Origin: Bacteroidales bacterium UBA2030
GTDB lineage: Bacteria; Bacteroidota; Bacteroidia; Bacteroidales; TTA-H9
NCBI GenBank assembly: GCA_002332755.1
Contig: DDBO01000234.1
Span: 1-7,976, forward strand
Length of the DNA stretch: 7,976 bases
Reading direction: 5' to 3'
Translations under genes and position numbers: made by a program
Notes under the pieces: generated by a model
Databases searched by the model: none
Seen by the model: the letters and a program-made list of their open reading frames with translations, nothing else
Told to the model about the DNA's origin: nothing
In this document: positions 1 through 6,614 of the stretch, piece by piece
Layout of the letters: every line of letters starts with the position of its first letter
How positions within the stretch are numbered: position 1 is the first letter of the stretch

Positions 1-27
1 AATAAATTACAAATAATTGAAATTCAT

Positions 28-35
28 TATATTTG
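28..35 (+). promoter_or_regulatory. Promoter -7 box for tlyA
   Basis: The bases TATATTTG match the Bacteroidota -7 consensus TAnnTTTG exactly. They lie 15 bp before the ATG at 51, which implies a very short leader of roughly 8-10 nt. No good -33 TTG box is visible at the expected distance, but that position falls at the very edge of the window. The box covers the upstream in-frame TTG codon at 33, which argues against translation starting there. Confidence 0.55.
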
Positions 36-50
36 TTAAAAATTATTGCA

Positions 51-848
51 ATGCGTTTGGATGTTTATTTGGTTAAAGGTAATTGGTTTAATTCGCGAAC
101 ATTGGCAGCAGAAGCTATACGTAAGGGATGGGTTTCTCTGGATGGAATTCAACAACTAAAACCTTCTTTTCAGGTGGATGAATTGGCACCGCATATTGTG
201 GAAATAAATACTGCCGAGTTATGCCCATATGTTAGTCGAGGAGGGTTGAAGCTCGAAAAGGCCATCCATGTCTTTCAACTGGATTTAGCCGGCAAAATTG
301 TTCTCGATATAGGAGCATCTACAGGAGGGTTTACCGACTGTGCCTTAAAGCATGGTGCTGCTCAGGTTTGGGCTGTAGATGTGGGTACTTCGCAACTTCA
401 TGCATCTTTGAGGGACAACGCGCGAGTTATCAGCCTCGAAAATACAGATATTCGCGGGTTCGATCCTGAAGCCAAAGGAGTTCCACGGGTTGATTTTGTA
501 GTATGCGATGTTTCTTTTATTTCCCTACACCATATAATTCCGCATCTGACCAGGTTTTTAGATCCTGAGGGATTAGCTGTATTGCTGGTAAAACCCCAAT
601 TTGAAGCCGGTCCTCAATACTTAAATAAATCAGGACTCGTAAAAGATGTCAAAGTACATATGCAGGTATTAAGAAAAGTAGAATATTGGCTTAATACAGA
701 AGGTTTTAAGTTAAACCAATTAACATATGCTCCCTTGCAGGGTAAGGCTCATAATATTGAATATCTGATTATGGTGAGCCGCACAGGAGAGAATTGTACA
801 ATTGAGGATAAATTGTTGGTAGAAGCATTTGCTAAAAACGGCTGGTAG
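51..848 (+). CDS. tlyA: TlyA family rRNA (cytidine-2'-O)-methyltransferase
   Basis: This is a 265-residue S4-domain plus FtsJ-like methyltransferase. Family members use S-adenosylmethionine to 2'-O-methylate cytidines in 23S rRNA, and in some species also in 16S rRNA. The older 'hemolysin' label is misleading. The S4 RNA-binding domain covers about residues 1-60 (MRLDVYLV start, RKGWVSLDG). The SAM motif I is VLDIGASTGGFTD at 84-96. The expected K-D-K-E catalytic set is visible as Lys67 (SRGGLK), Asp153 (CDVSFISL), Lys181 (LLVKPQFEAG) and Glu237 (NIEYLI). The ATG at 51 is chosen over an in-frame TTG at 33, because the TTG sits in the promoter box and the S4 domain starts naturally at MRLD. 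With no N-terminal extension it resembles the shorter TlyA subtype, which in other bacteria modifies only 23S rRNA; this is tentative. The gene stands alone and converges on the SusD-like gene. Confidence 0.95.
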   Translation: MRLDVYLVKGNWFNSRTLAAEAIRKGWVSLDGIQQLKPSFQVDELAPHIVEINTAELCPYVSRGGLKLEKAIHVFQLDLAGKIVLDIGASTGGFTDCALKHGAAQVWAVDVGTSQLHASLRDNARVISLENTDIRGFDPEAKGVPRVDFVVCDVSFISLHHIIPHLTRFLDPEGLAVLLVKPQFEAGPQYLNKSGLVKDVKVHMQVLRKVEYWLNTEGFKLNQLTYAPLQGKAHNIEYLIMVSRTGENCTIEDKLLVEAFAKNGW

Positions 849-905
849 GAAAGGTAGTTTTACAAAAGAGGGGATGGATAAATATGATTATTATTTAAAA
901 ATAAG

Positions 906-934
906 AGAGGCTGCCCCCTATTGAGACAGCCTCT
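906..934. terminator. Bidirectional rho-independent terminator
   Basis: A perfect 8-bp stem (AGAGGCTG at 906-913 with CAGCCTCT at 927-934) encloses a 13-nt loop. It is followed by a T-rich run on the plus strand (ACATTTTATTTT) and on the minus strand (CTTATTTTTAAAT). It lies between the convergent tlyA and SusD-like genes, so it probably ends both transcripts. Nothing else was recognised in the 107-bp gap. Confidence 0.85.
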
Positions 935-955
935 ACATTTTATTTTGAAAGGGAG

Positions 956-2494
956 TTATTGTTTATCCCACCACATGCGGGTTTCAAAGGTGTCATCTCC
1001 CATCTGGGCTTTTGCGGCCTGGTAGTTGGTACCATTTACGGTTTGTTCTTCCTGAGGATAGGTGAGTCGGCGGGGAATATCTTCAGCACCTAAAGCCTCG
1101 AAAATAACAGGATTTCCACTCAGATCGATCCATGTTACTTCGCCCGGATGTACTAGGGTTTTGGGGAAGCCGGTACGACGGTATTCGCTCCAAGCTTCAT
1201 ATCCCTGAGGATAGAGAGCAATGTACTTTTGGGTGAGGACGGTTTCCTGATTTGCGGGCGGGAGTGCAGCAATAAATGCGTCAATGGTAGCTGCATCCAA
1301 ACCCCAGTATTCACAAGAAGCTCTCACACCATTGATATAATGGGTCTGGTCCCAATTGTTGATTTCGCTTAACATAAATTCAACTTCAGCATAATCCATC
1401 AGTACAGTAGCGAAATCAGGAGCCAGGATGGCATCACCTGGCCAGCTCGAACCTTGAGTACCAATCTGCTTGGTAATGTCATCGGGCATACCATAGGGCA
1501 TTCCGTGGATACCTTCACCGAGCATGGTTGGGTTCTTTACCGGAGCAGCAAAGATAGGCAACCTTGGGTCTTCCACTCCATCGAAAGGATTGGGCTTAGC
1601 AGCGCCACCTACGGGAATACCTTTCAGGAGATCAACAAATTGAGCAGTGACTGCAAAGTCGGTGCGGTTGTCAACATAGTAAGCATTCCACATAGGAGCG
1701 GTGTTGGGAGGTGAGGTCAGGTATTTGAAGGCAGCGTTGTCGGCATTGCTTTCGAATACACCACCAGCAAGGGCTTCGTCGATGTATTGCTGGGCTTTTG
1801 CGGCATCAGCTTTTTTCATGCGAAGAGCCATACGGAGCTTGAGGCTATTGGCAAATTTTTTCCATTTAGCCATGTCGCCACCATAGATAACGTCACCTTG
1901 TGTCCAGCCGGGTTTATTTACATCAATCTGAGCAGCGGCTTCTGTCAGCTCCTGGATAATAGCCGGGTAAATATCCTGCTGCTTGTCGTATTTGGGCAGG
2001 AATAAGCGGTCAGATTTACCTTTCAAGGCATCGAAGTAAGGAATATCACCATAAAGGTCGGTCAGGTGCTGGAAAGCCCAGGCACGCAGAATGCGAGCTG
2101 AAGCAATTTGGTTAACATTTGCGCCATAGGCCGACATTAACCCGGCTTTGTCGGGATTTTCGTTGAGCTCAATGATTTCATTGAGGTCGGAAAGAATGGT
2201 GTAAATAGTTCTCCAATATCCGTTGTTTACATTCTGACGAATGTTGTAACGGTCTTCATCGGTATAGTTGTTTTGTGACCAGTATTGTGCCCAAAGCATG
2301 CTTTGACGGCCGCCCCACCATGCGTCGAAAATATTGTCGCAAAGTTGTTTTTGGGCATTGGTCATAAATGCGTAAGTCGGGACATCAATGGGTGCGTTAG
2401 GATTTGTATTGATTTCTTCAAAATCCTTGGTGCAGCCTGCAAGAATTACCAGCGATAAGCTGAATACTACGGCTATTTTTTGTATTGTTTTCAT
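956..2494 (-). CDS. SusD/RagB family nutrient-binding outer-membrane lipoprotein
   Basis: This is a 512-residue surface lipoprotein that acts as the lid and substrate-binding partner of the adjacent SusC-like channel. It has an N-terminal signal peptide (MKTIQKIAVVFSLSLVILAGC) with lipobox LAGC and acylated Cys21. The acidic stretch after the cysteine (TKDFEE) resembles the lipoprotein export signals that send Bacteroidota lipoproteins to the cell surface. Features of the SusD-like_2 branch follow: EINTNPNAP just after the cysteine, WAQYWSQNNY, a helical TPR-like region with ILRAWAFQHLTDLYGDIPYF, KWKKFANSLKLRMALRM, EAWSEYRRTGFP, and IPRRLTYPQEE near the C-terminus. The ATG at 2494 is preferred over an in-frame TTG at 2503, because it begins a canonical signal peptide. 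It lies 29 bp downstream of susC and has no promoter of its own that I can see, so it is co-transcribed. The ligand cannot be inferred. Confidence 0.95.
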   Translation of the reverse strand: MKTIQKIAVVFSLSLVILAGCTKDFEEINTNPNAPIDVPTYAFMTNAQKQLCDNIFDAWWGGRQSMLWAQYWSQNNYTDEDRYNIRQNVNNGYWRTIYTILSDLNEIIELNENPDKAGLMSAYGANVNQIASARILRAWAFQHLTDLYGDIPYFDALKGKSDRLFLPKYDKQQDIYPAIIQELTEAAAQIDVNKPGWTQGDVIYGGDMAKWKKFANSLKLRMALRMKKADAAKAQQYIDEALAGGVFESNADNAAFKYLTSPPNTAPMWNAYYVDNRTDFAVTAQFVDLLKGIPVGGAAKPNPFDGVEDPRLPIFAAPVKNPTMLGEGIHGMPYGMPDDITKQIGTQGSSWPGDAILAPDFATVLMDYAEVEFMLSEINNWDQTHYINGVRASCEYWGLDAATIDAFIAALPPANQETVLTQKYIALYPQGYEAWSEYRRTGFPKTLVHPGEVTWIDLSGNPVIFEALGAEDIPRRLTYPQEEQTVNGTNYQAAKAQMGDDTFETRMWWDKQ

Positions 2495-2523
2495 ACTTCT
2501 CAAATTTTAAGATTAGACCATAA

Positions 2524-5500
2524 TTAGAAATTGCAGCTCAGGTTTACACCAAACGAACGCAGCGAGGGGAGCTGTCCACCTTCAATACCCTGAATATTGC
2601 CAGCACTGGTGGTGTTTTCAGGATCGATGTGTTTGCAGTCTCTACCCCATATAGCCAGATTACGACCATAGAGAGAAATCCGGAGGTTCTGGATGGGGCC
2701 AGTATATTTTGCAGGAATGGTGTATCCCAGTCGCAGTTCACGCAATTTGATGTAAGAAGCATCAAACACGTTCTGTGCAGCCGGACGAGAATAGTGGTCA
2801 GCTGCCCAGCGGATAGCCGAGATATAGGTCTCGTTTTTCACCGGATTATCCACTACATTACCGTCTTTATCAATATAAGTAACAGTGCCATCAGCATTTA
2901 ATTGACCATAAACACCATCATTCAGCACACCACCACCATCGGCTACATCATCACGTACATTTTTGCCATTGGCGTTGGTTAATGCGGTTTCTTCTAAGAT
3001 ACCGCTATAAATACCCCACATATAGGTAGTGCTAAATAATTTGCCTCCATGCTGAATGTCGATGAGAGCGCTGAAATCAAATCCTTTGTATTTGAAGGTA
3101 TTGGTGATACCTGCATTCCAGTCGGGCAAAACGCTACCCAAAGACTGAACAGCGGTTGTTTTCAGATAACGACCGGTTTTATCAACCACCTTGTTTCCTT
3201 GAGCATCATACACGAAGTCAGTACCCACAAGTTGTCCATAGGCTTCACCCACACGTGCTTCGATAGAAATATTGAAAGGACCATTGGCAAGGCGCAAGCT
3301 TTCCACACCTTCAGCCAGTTCTTCCACCTTGTTCTTGTTGGCACCAAAGTTGACCAACATATCCCACTGGAAGTCACGATATTTTACCGGAGTCAGTGAA
3401 AGCTGGAGCTCTATACCACGGTTAGAAATAGTACCTGCATTGATCATTGCCGATACAAAGCCTGATGCAGCAGAGATGGGTACATTAAAGATCTGATCGG
3501 TGGTCTTCTTGTAATAGTAGGTTACATCCAATCCAACCCTATTCTTGAAGAAACGGAGTTCAGTACCAACTTCCCAGCCCAGAGTGCTTTCAGGTTTCAG
3601 TTCGGAGTTGTTCAATGTACTCGGCATAGAGTAACGGATGTCGCTTCCAAAGTTTTGGAAGTTATCATAGAGGGTGATGAGACGATAAGGATCAGTGTCG
3701 TTACCGACCTTTGCGATACCGAGTCTCAATTTTGCAAGATCCAGCCAACTGGCTTTTCCATCCATAGATGGCATTTCTGTGATTACATAGCTAAGAGTTG
3801 CTGAAGGATAGAGGTACGACCAGTTGTTTTTGGGCAGGGTAGAAGACCAGTCGTTACGCAAGGTGGCATCGAGGAACAGGAAGCCTTTATATCCGAGGTT
3901 TAAGCTACCATAGAGAGAGTTAATGGCTTTTTCGGTTGTCTGGTCGTGAACCAGGGGATTTGACAATGAATTGAGCAGGCTGTAGAAGTTAGGGATTACC
4001 AATCCGCCCTGGGTTTCGCCACCGTTAAGTTCATACTGACGATGCATACGGTTGCCACCGAATGTCAGTTTACCGGAGAAGTCTTCCCAACGTTTTTCTG
4101 CTTCAAAGAGGAATTCGGCGTTAGTCTCTGTAACTTGGCGAACGTCTTCCAGATAGTAGGGAAGTGCCTGAGAACCAATAGACACTCTTTCCTTGTTGCG
4201 GAAGGTGTAAGTATCAAGGTTGTATTTTCCTGTAACCTTTAACCAATCAAGAATCTGGTAGGTGAGGCCTACGTTGCCATAGTAGCGGTCACGCCAGTCT
4301 TGAGTATAGTTCATGTAACGGGTCCAGTAATAGTTGTCAGAATAGTTTGGTAAGGGGTCATCCCAAGCGCGGCGGTTCCATGTACGCATGGTACCATCGG
4401 GATTCATATAGTTTTTCATCTTCTCCATGTCGAGTTGACGCTGACCCCACTGGTTGAATTTCTGCATTACGTTGTTGTCATCATAACCTGTCGCCGGACG
4501 TCCCAATGCATAGGTTTTGATGTAATTAATGCTTGTGAAAGCTTCCAGTTTTTTCCCAAACTTGCTGTTTCCGTTGAAGTTCAACGAATTGCGGTTGAGT
4601 TTGGAATTAGGCATGTATCCATTGGAAGTGAGATTGGTATAAGATAAGCGGAAAGCTCCGTTTTCGTTTGCACTGGTAAGTGCAACGTTATTGGTCCAGC
4701 CAACCTGTGTTTCAAAGAAATCTTTAACATCGTGTTCAGGAGCCACCCAGGGAACGGTTTCCAGCTTGTACGGGGTTCCATCCGGATTGGTGGTGGGTTT
4801 GCCAAGAGCTTCCCAGTCATAAATGCTCCAGTAGGGGAGATATTTAATATTGGGATCGTATTTGGGTCCCCAGCTTTCGTCGGTGGCATAGTCGGGCAAC
4901 AAATATTCGATTCCGTTTATTTCCTGAACCAGGAATCCATCTTTTGTGCCAGGGCCATCGAAAACAGTACCACCACCGTAAAGGTTCTGATATTTGGGCA
5001 GATAGGCAACATTTTCAAAGGTGACTCCGGAGTTGAGTGATACCCCAATGCCTTTAGCCTTTCCAGGTTTGCCTTTTTTCGTAGTGATGAGGATAACACC
5101 ATTAGCAGCACGAGCACCATAAAGAGCTGCAGCCGAGGGCCCTTTCAGTACGGATACCGATTCAATGTCGTCACCGTTGATGTCCTGGGCCATGTTACCG
5201 TAGTCGTAACCACCGGCACCGCGAGCGGTGTTTGTAGTATTGAAGTCACTATTATCGATAGGAACTCCATCGATTACGTATAAGGGGTTATTGTTACCCG
5301 TCATGGAGTTTACCCCACGGATGAGAACACGAGAAGAACCCCCAAGGTTACCCGACGAGCTCGTAACCTGCAAACCGGCGATCCTACCCGAGAGGGCATT
5401 GATCATATTTGGCTGCCGGGACTGGTTAAGTTCATCCCCTTTAACGTCCTGTACAGCGTAACCCAACGATTTCTTTTCGCGGGAAATACCTAAGGCAGTC

Positions 5501-5817
5501 ACCACAACACCTTCAATTGCTGTCATTGTAGGTTTCATTTGAACATCAATAACAGTTTGGTTACCAATGGTAACTTCCACTGTCTGCATGCCTACAAATG
5601 AAAATTGAAGTACTTTAGCGTTGGCAGGCACATTCAGAGAATACTTACCGTTGAGGTCGGTAACTGTACCCACTTGTGTGCCTTTAGCAAGAACAGAAAC
5701 ACCGGGAATACTGGAACCATCTTCTGCATTGGTTACCGTACCAGTAATCTGCCTTTGAGCATTTACCTGCAACCCCAGCAGGGCCAGGAAAGCAAGCAAG
5801 AACGGAATTTTTCTCAT
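2524..5817 (-). CDS. SusC/RagA family TonB-linked outer-membrane transporter
   Basis: This 1097-residue protein is of typical SusC length. It is a TonB-powered outer-membrane beta-barrel that imports a ligand captured with its SusD partner. A signal peptide (residues 1-20, MRKIPFLLAFLALLGLQVNA) is followed by a carboxypeptidase-regulatory-like beta-sandwich at about 22-95 (ITGTVTNAEDGSSIPGVSV ... VGTVTDLNGKYSL). Next come a TonB-box-like stretch near 101-108 (IEGVVVTA) and a plug domain at about 115-250. The plug carries the SusC signatures NNNPLYVIDGVPIDNS (175-190) and LKGPSAAALYGARAANGVILIT (224-245). The rest is barrel, ending in a C-terminal phenylalanine (NLSCNF) as expected for outer-membrane insertion. 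The start is an ATG with a good signal peptide. No frameshift or truncation is seen. It is followed directly by the SusD gene and preceded by a structured 300-bp gap. No polysaccharide-degrading enzymes lie nearby, so sugar, peptide or another ligand are all possible. Confidence 0.97.
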   Translation of the reverse strand: MRKIPFLLAFLALLGLQVNAQRQITGTVTNAEDGSSIPGVSVLAKGTQVGTVTDLNGKYSLNVPANAKVLQFSFVGMQTVEVTIGNQTVIDVQMKPTMTAIEGVVVTALGISREKKSLGYAVQDVKGDELNQSRQPNMINALSGRIAGLQVTSSSGNLGGSSRVLIRGVNSMTGNNNPLYVIDGVPIDNSDFNTTNTARGAGGYDYGNMAQDINGDDIESVSVLKGPSAAALYGARAANGVILITTKKGKPGKAKGIGVSLNSGVTFENVAYLPKYQNLYGGGTVFDGPGTKDGFLVQEINGIEYLLPDYATDESWGPKYDPNIKYLPYWSIYDWEALGKPTTNPDGTPYKLETVPWVAPEHDVKDFFETQVGWTNNVALTSANENGAFRLSYTNLTSNGYMPNSKLNRNSLNFNGNSKFGKKLEAFTSINYIKTYALGRPATGYDDNNVMQKFNQWGQRQLDMEKMKNYMNPDGTMRTWNRRAWDDPLPNYSDNYYWTRYMNYTQDWRDRYYGNVGLTYQILDWLKVTGKYNLDTYTFRNKERVSIGSQALPYYLEDVRQVTETNAEFLFEAEKRWEDFSGKLTFGGNRMHRQYELNGGETQGGLVIPNFYSLLNSLSNPLVHDQTTEKAINSLYGSLNLGYKGFLFLDATLRNDWSSTLPKNNWSYLYPSATLSYVITEMPSMDGKASWLDLAKLRLGIAKVGNDTDPYRLITLYDNFQNFGSDIRYSMPSTLNNSELKPESTLGWEVGTELRFFKNRVGLDVTYYYKKTTDQIFNVPISAASGFVSAMINAGTISNRGIELQLSLTPVKYRDFQWDMLVNFGANKNKVEELAEGVESLRLANGPFNISIEARVGEAYGQLVGTDFVYDAQGNKVVDKTGRYLKTTAVQSLGSVLPDWNAGITNTFKYKGFDFSALIDIQHGGKLFSTTYMWGIYSGILEETALTNANGKNVRDDVADGGGVLNDGVYGQLNADGTVTYIDKDGNVVDNPVKNETYISAIRWAADHYSRPAAQNVFDASYIKLRELRLGYTIPAKYTGPIQNLRISLYGRNLAIWGRDCKHIDPENTTSAGNIQGIEGGQLPSLRSFGVNLSCNF

Positions 5818-5821
5818 AACA

Positions 5822-5853
5822 GTTAGATTTTGGTTAGTAATGAAGGTTAGATT
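5822..5853 (-). repeat. Three CTAAC repeats just before the susC start
   Basis: On the plus strand, GTTAG occurs at 5822, 5833 and 5846, and the first and last copies extend to GTTAGATT. Read on the susC strand these are CTAAC or AATCTAAC, ending 4 bp before the ATG. They could bind a regulator or shape ribosome access, or be chance in AT-rich DNA. Confidence 0.35.
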
Positions 5854-5869
5854 AACTTTTAAGAAGGAA

Positions 5870-5944
5870 CTACAGAAAGTTTATGTTGGCTGGTTTTCTG
5901 TACATTATATTTAAAAAGATAAATATGTGTCTCCACATTTTCAT
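5870..5944 (-). other. Possible 24-codon leader ORF before susC
   Basis: An ATG at 5944 opens a frame of 24 codons that ends in TAG at 5872-5870, 52 bp before the susC ATG. The peptide begins MKMWRHIFIFLNIMYRK and is basic and hydrophobic. Internal ATGs lie at 5938 and 5905. The start codon is inside the 5' arm of the GAGA-loop hairpin, and the 3' end overlaps the second inverted repeat, so translation would disturb both structures. No Shine-Dalgarno sequence is seen, which is usual for this phylum. ORFs of this length are common by chance in such DNA. Confidence 0.2.
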
Positions 5945-5950
5945 CTTTTT
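5913..5950 (-). terminator. Terminator- or attenuator-like hairpin upstream of susC
   Basis: Read on the minus strand, AAAAAGATGAAAATGTG (5950-5934), GAGA loop (5933-5930) and CACATATTTATCTTTTT (5929-5913) form a 17-position stem. Fifteen pairs are Watson-Crick, one is G-U and one is A-A. The loop is a GNRA tetraloop, and the 3' arm ends in a U-rich tract. Plus-strand RNA would have two true mismatches and a UCUC loop, so the structure suits minus-strand RNA better. It lies 95 nt before the susC start and 167 nt after the stop of the upstream membrane-protein gene. It could therefore be that gene's terminator, an attenuator in the susC leader, or both. Confidence 0.5.
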
Positions 5951-5962
5951 GGTTATGGGGTG

Positions 5963-5993
5963 CAATTTAATACAATTTGCAATCGGTTTGCAA
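5963..5993 (-). promoter_or_regulatory. Weak promoter candidate with paired TTGCAAA repeats
   Basis: On the minus strand, TTGCAAA occurs twice, 11 bp apart (5993-5987 and 5982-5976). A TAAATTG follows at 5969-5963, one T short of the TAnnTTTG -7 consensus. The first TTG is 21 bp from it, close to the usual -33/-7 spacing. Transcription from here would begin just ahead of the GAGA-loop hairpin. The repeats lie one helical turn apart and could instead be an activator or repressor site. Confidence 0.3.
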
Positions 5994-6008
5994 GCATTTT
6001 ATAAACTA

Positions 6009-6031
6009 TTTTTAACTTTTTTTTAGTTTTT
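6009..6031. other. Phased A-tracts, probable DNA bend
   Basis: Three runs of T on the plus strand (A on the susC strand) lie at 6009-6013, 6017-6024 and 6027-6031. Their centres are about 9 bp apart, near the helical repeat. Such spacing favours intrinsic curvature and could act as an upstream promoter element for susC. Confidence 0.35.
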
Positions 6032-6036
6032 ATTTC

Positions 6037-6052
6037 TTAACTAAGTAGTTAA
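6037..6052. promoter_or_regulatory. 16-bp near-palindrome, operator candidate
   Basis: TTAACTA and TAGTTAA form perfect 7-bp arms around an AG spacer. No U-tract follows on the minus strand, so it does not look like a terminator of the upstream gene. Its size and symmetry fit a dimeric regulator site. The AT-rich context makes chance occurrence possible. Confidence 0.35.
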
Positions 6053-6117
6053 TAATTTGGTTAGAATGACATAATAGTTGAGAAACTGATAGATGGAACT
6101 TAATGCAGCGTGCTAAC

Positions 6118-6558
6118 TTACAGCTGCATGTACCGCAAGTGATATCTGTAAAGAAGGATGAATAGTGCAGTAATGGCAAAGTCAACTACCGGAAAGGGAT
6201 AATCTTTTATCATCACTACCGGCAGAAGAGAGAGAAGAACCTGGGCAGCAGTATAAAGGTGAAAACCTGCTGCACGCAACCTCCACATTAGTATAGCTCC
6301 AGCCAGGGAAGCAGAAAACAGTATAGCCCCTGTAATGAAATACTTGGGGCCACCCGACATGATGATATCAAGTCCGGGAAAAGTTAGGGTACCAGCGTCG
6401 AAGAGCTTTTGAAATTCATTGAAAAACAGACCATATGTCCAATATACAAAAGCGCCTGTGCCACTTCCAATAAAAGTAAGAATACATAGAGCAGTAAGCA
6501 AGTCAGGCCTTTCTATGTAAACCTTTTCCTTTTCTTTCTCAAAGGTAGGGTCTTCCAT
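6118..6558 (-). CDS. Small four-helix membrane protein of unknown function
   Basis: This is a 146-residue protein that I cannot assign to a named function. A charged N-terminus (EDPTFEKEKEKVYIERP) precedes four hydrophobic segments at about 20-46 (LLTALCILTFIGSGTGAFVYW), 72-92 (KYFITGAILFSASLAGAILMW), 97-117 (AGFHLYTAAQVLLSLLPVVM) and 123-138 (PVVDFAITALFILLYR). The 'RPxLLTxLCILTFIGSG' opening resembles many uncharacterised Bacteroidota inner-membrane proteins. No catalytic or metal-binding motif is visible. The ATG at 6558 is chosen over an in-frame GTG at 6582, because the GTG overlaps the last base of a consensus -7 promoter box. The gene follows the ammonia-lyase after 52 bp but appears to have its own promoter, so a functional link to either neighbour is not implied. 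Confidence 0.8.
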   Translation of the reverse strand: MEDPTFEKEKEKVYIERPDLLTALCILTFIGSGTGAFVYWTYGLFFNEFQKLFDAGTLTFPGLDIIMSGGPKYFITGAILFSASLAGAILMWRLRAAGFHLYTAAQVLLSLLPVVMIKDYPFPVVDFAITALFILLYRYHLRYMQL

Positions 6559-6581
6559 TAAGTAAAATTGAATATTCCACA

Positions 6582-6614
6582 CAAATTTACGGAAAACTTT
6601 TTTGTTTTCATCAA
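6582..6614 (-). promoter_or_regulatory. Promoter for the small membrane-protein gene
   Basis: On the minus strand, TTG at 6614-6612 is followed 22 bp later by TAAATTTG at 6589-6582, an exact match to the -7 consensus TAnnTTTG. The -7 box ends 23 bp before the ATG at 6558, implying a leader of about 15-18 nt. The TTG overlaps the stop codon of the ammonia-lyase gene. Confidence 0.6.

Larger units (their letters stand above)
5818..6117 (-). promoter_or_regulatory. Upstream region and probable leader of the susCD operon
   Basis: This 300-bp AT-rich gap has no protein gene of normal size. On the strand that reads into susC, from far to near, it contains: a 16-bp inverted repeat (6037-6052); three A-tracts in near-helical phase (6009-6031); two TTGCAAA repeats 11 bp apart (5976-5993); a weak TAAATTG -7 candidate (5963-5969); a long hairpin (5913-5950); a second inverted repeat (TACAGAAA/TTTCTGTA, 5871-5878 with 5895-5902); and three CTAAC repeats close to the start codon (5822-5850). 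The region must also hold the 3' end of the upstream membrane-protein transcript. Confidence 0.6.

Noticed and set aside
33..50. An extended tlyA start at the TTG codon at 33.
   Set aside because: The TTG lies in the TATATTTG promoter box, and the extra residues are not part of the S4 domain.
874..924. A 16-codon ORF after tlyA, preceded by a purine-rich AGAGGGG.
   Set aside because: The purine run touches the ATG with no spacing, and the frame runs into the terminator stem, so it is almost certainly chance.
2495..2503. An extended SusD start at a TTG codon at 2503.
   Set aside because: The ATG at 2494 begins a canonical lipoprotein signal peptide, and the extension adds nothing recognisable.
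2629..5461. Several open frames of 66-116 codons on the plus strand and in other minus frames across the SusC gene.
   Set aside because: They lie wholly inside a convincing 1097-residue SusC gene and show no recognisable domain or promoter. They are shadows of its codon use.
5829..6063. TTTGGTTA found three times in the susC upstream gap (5829-5836, 5948-5955, 6056-6063).
   Set aside because: The same 8-mer also occurs inside tlyA (68-75), the SusD gene (2107-2114) and the SusC gene (5556-5563), so it is a common word here and not a specific site.
6559..6582. An extended membrane-protein start at a GTG codon at 6582.
   Set aside because: It overlaps the TAAATTTG -7 box, so it would lie upstream of the expected transcription start.
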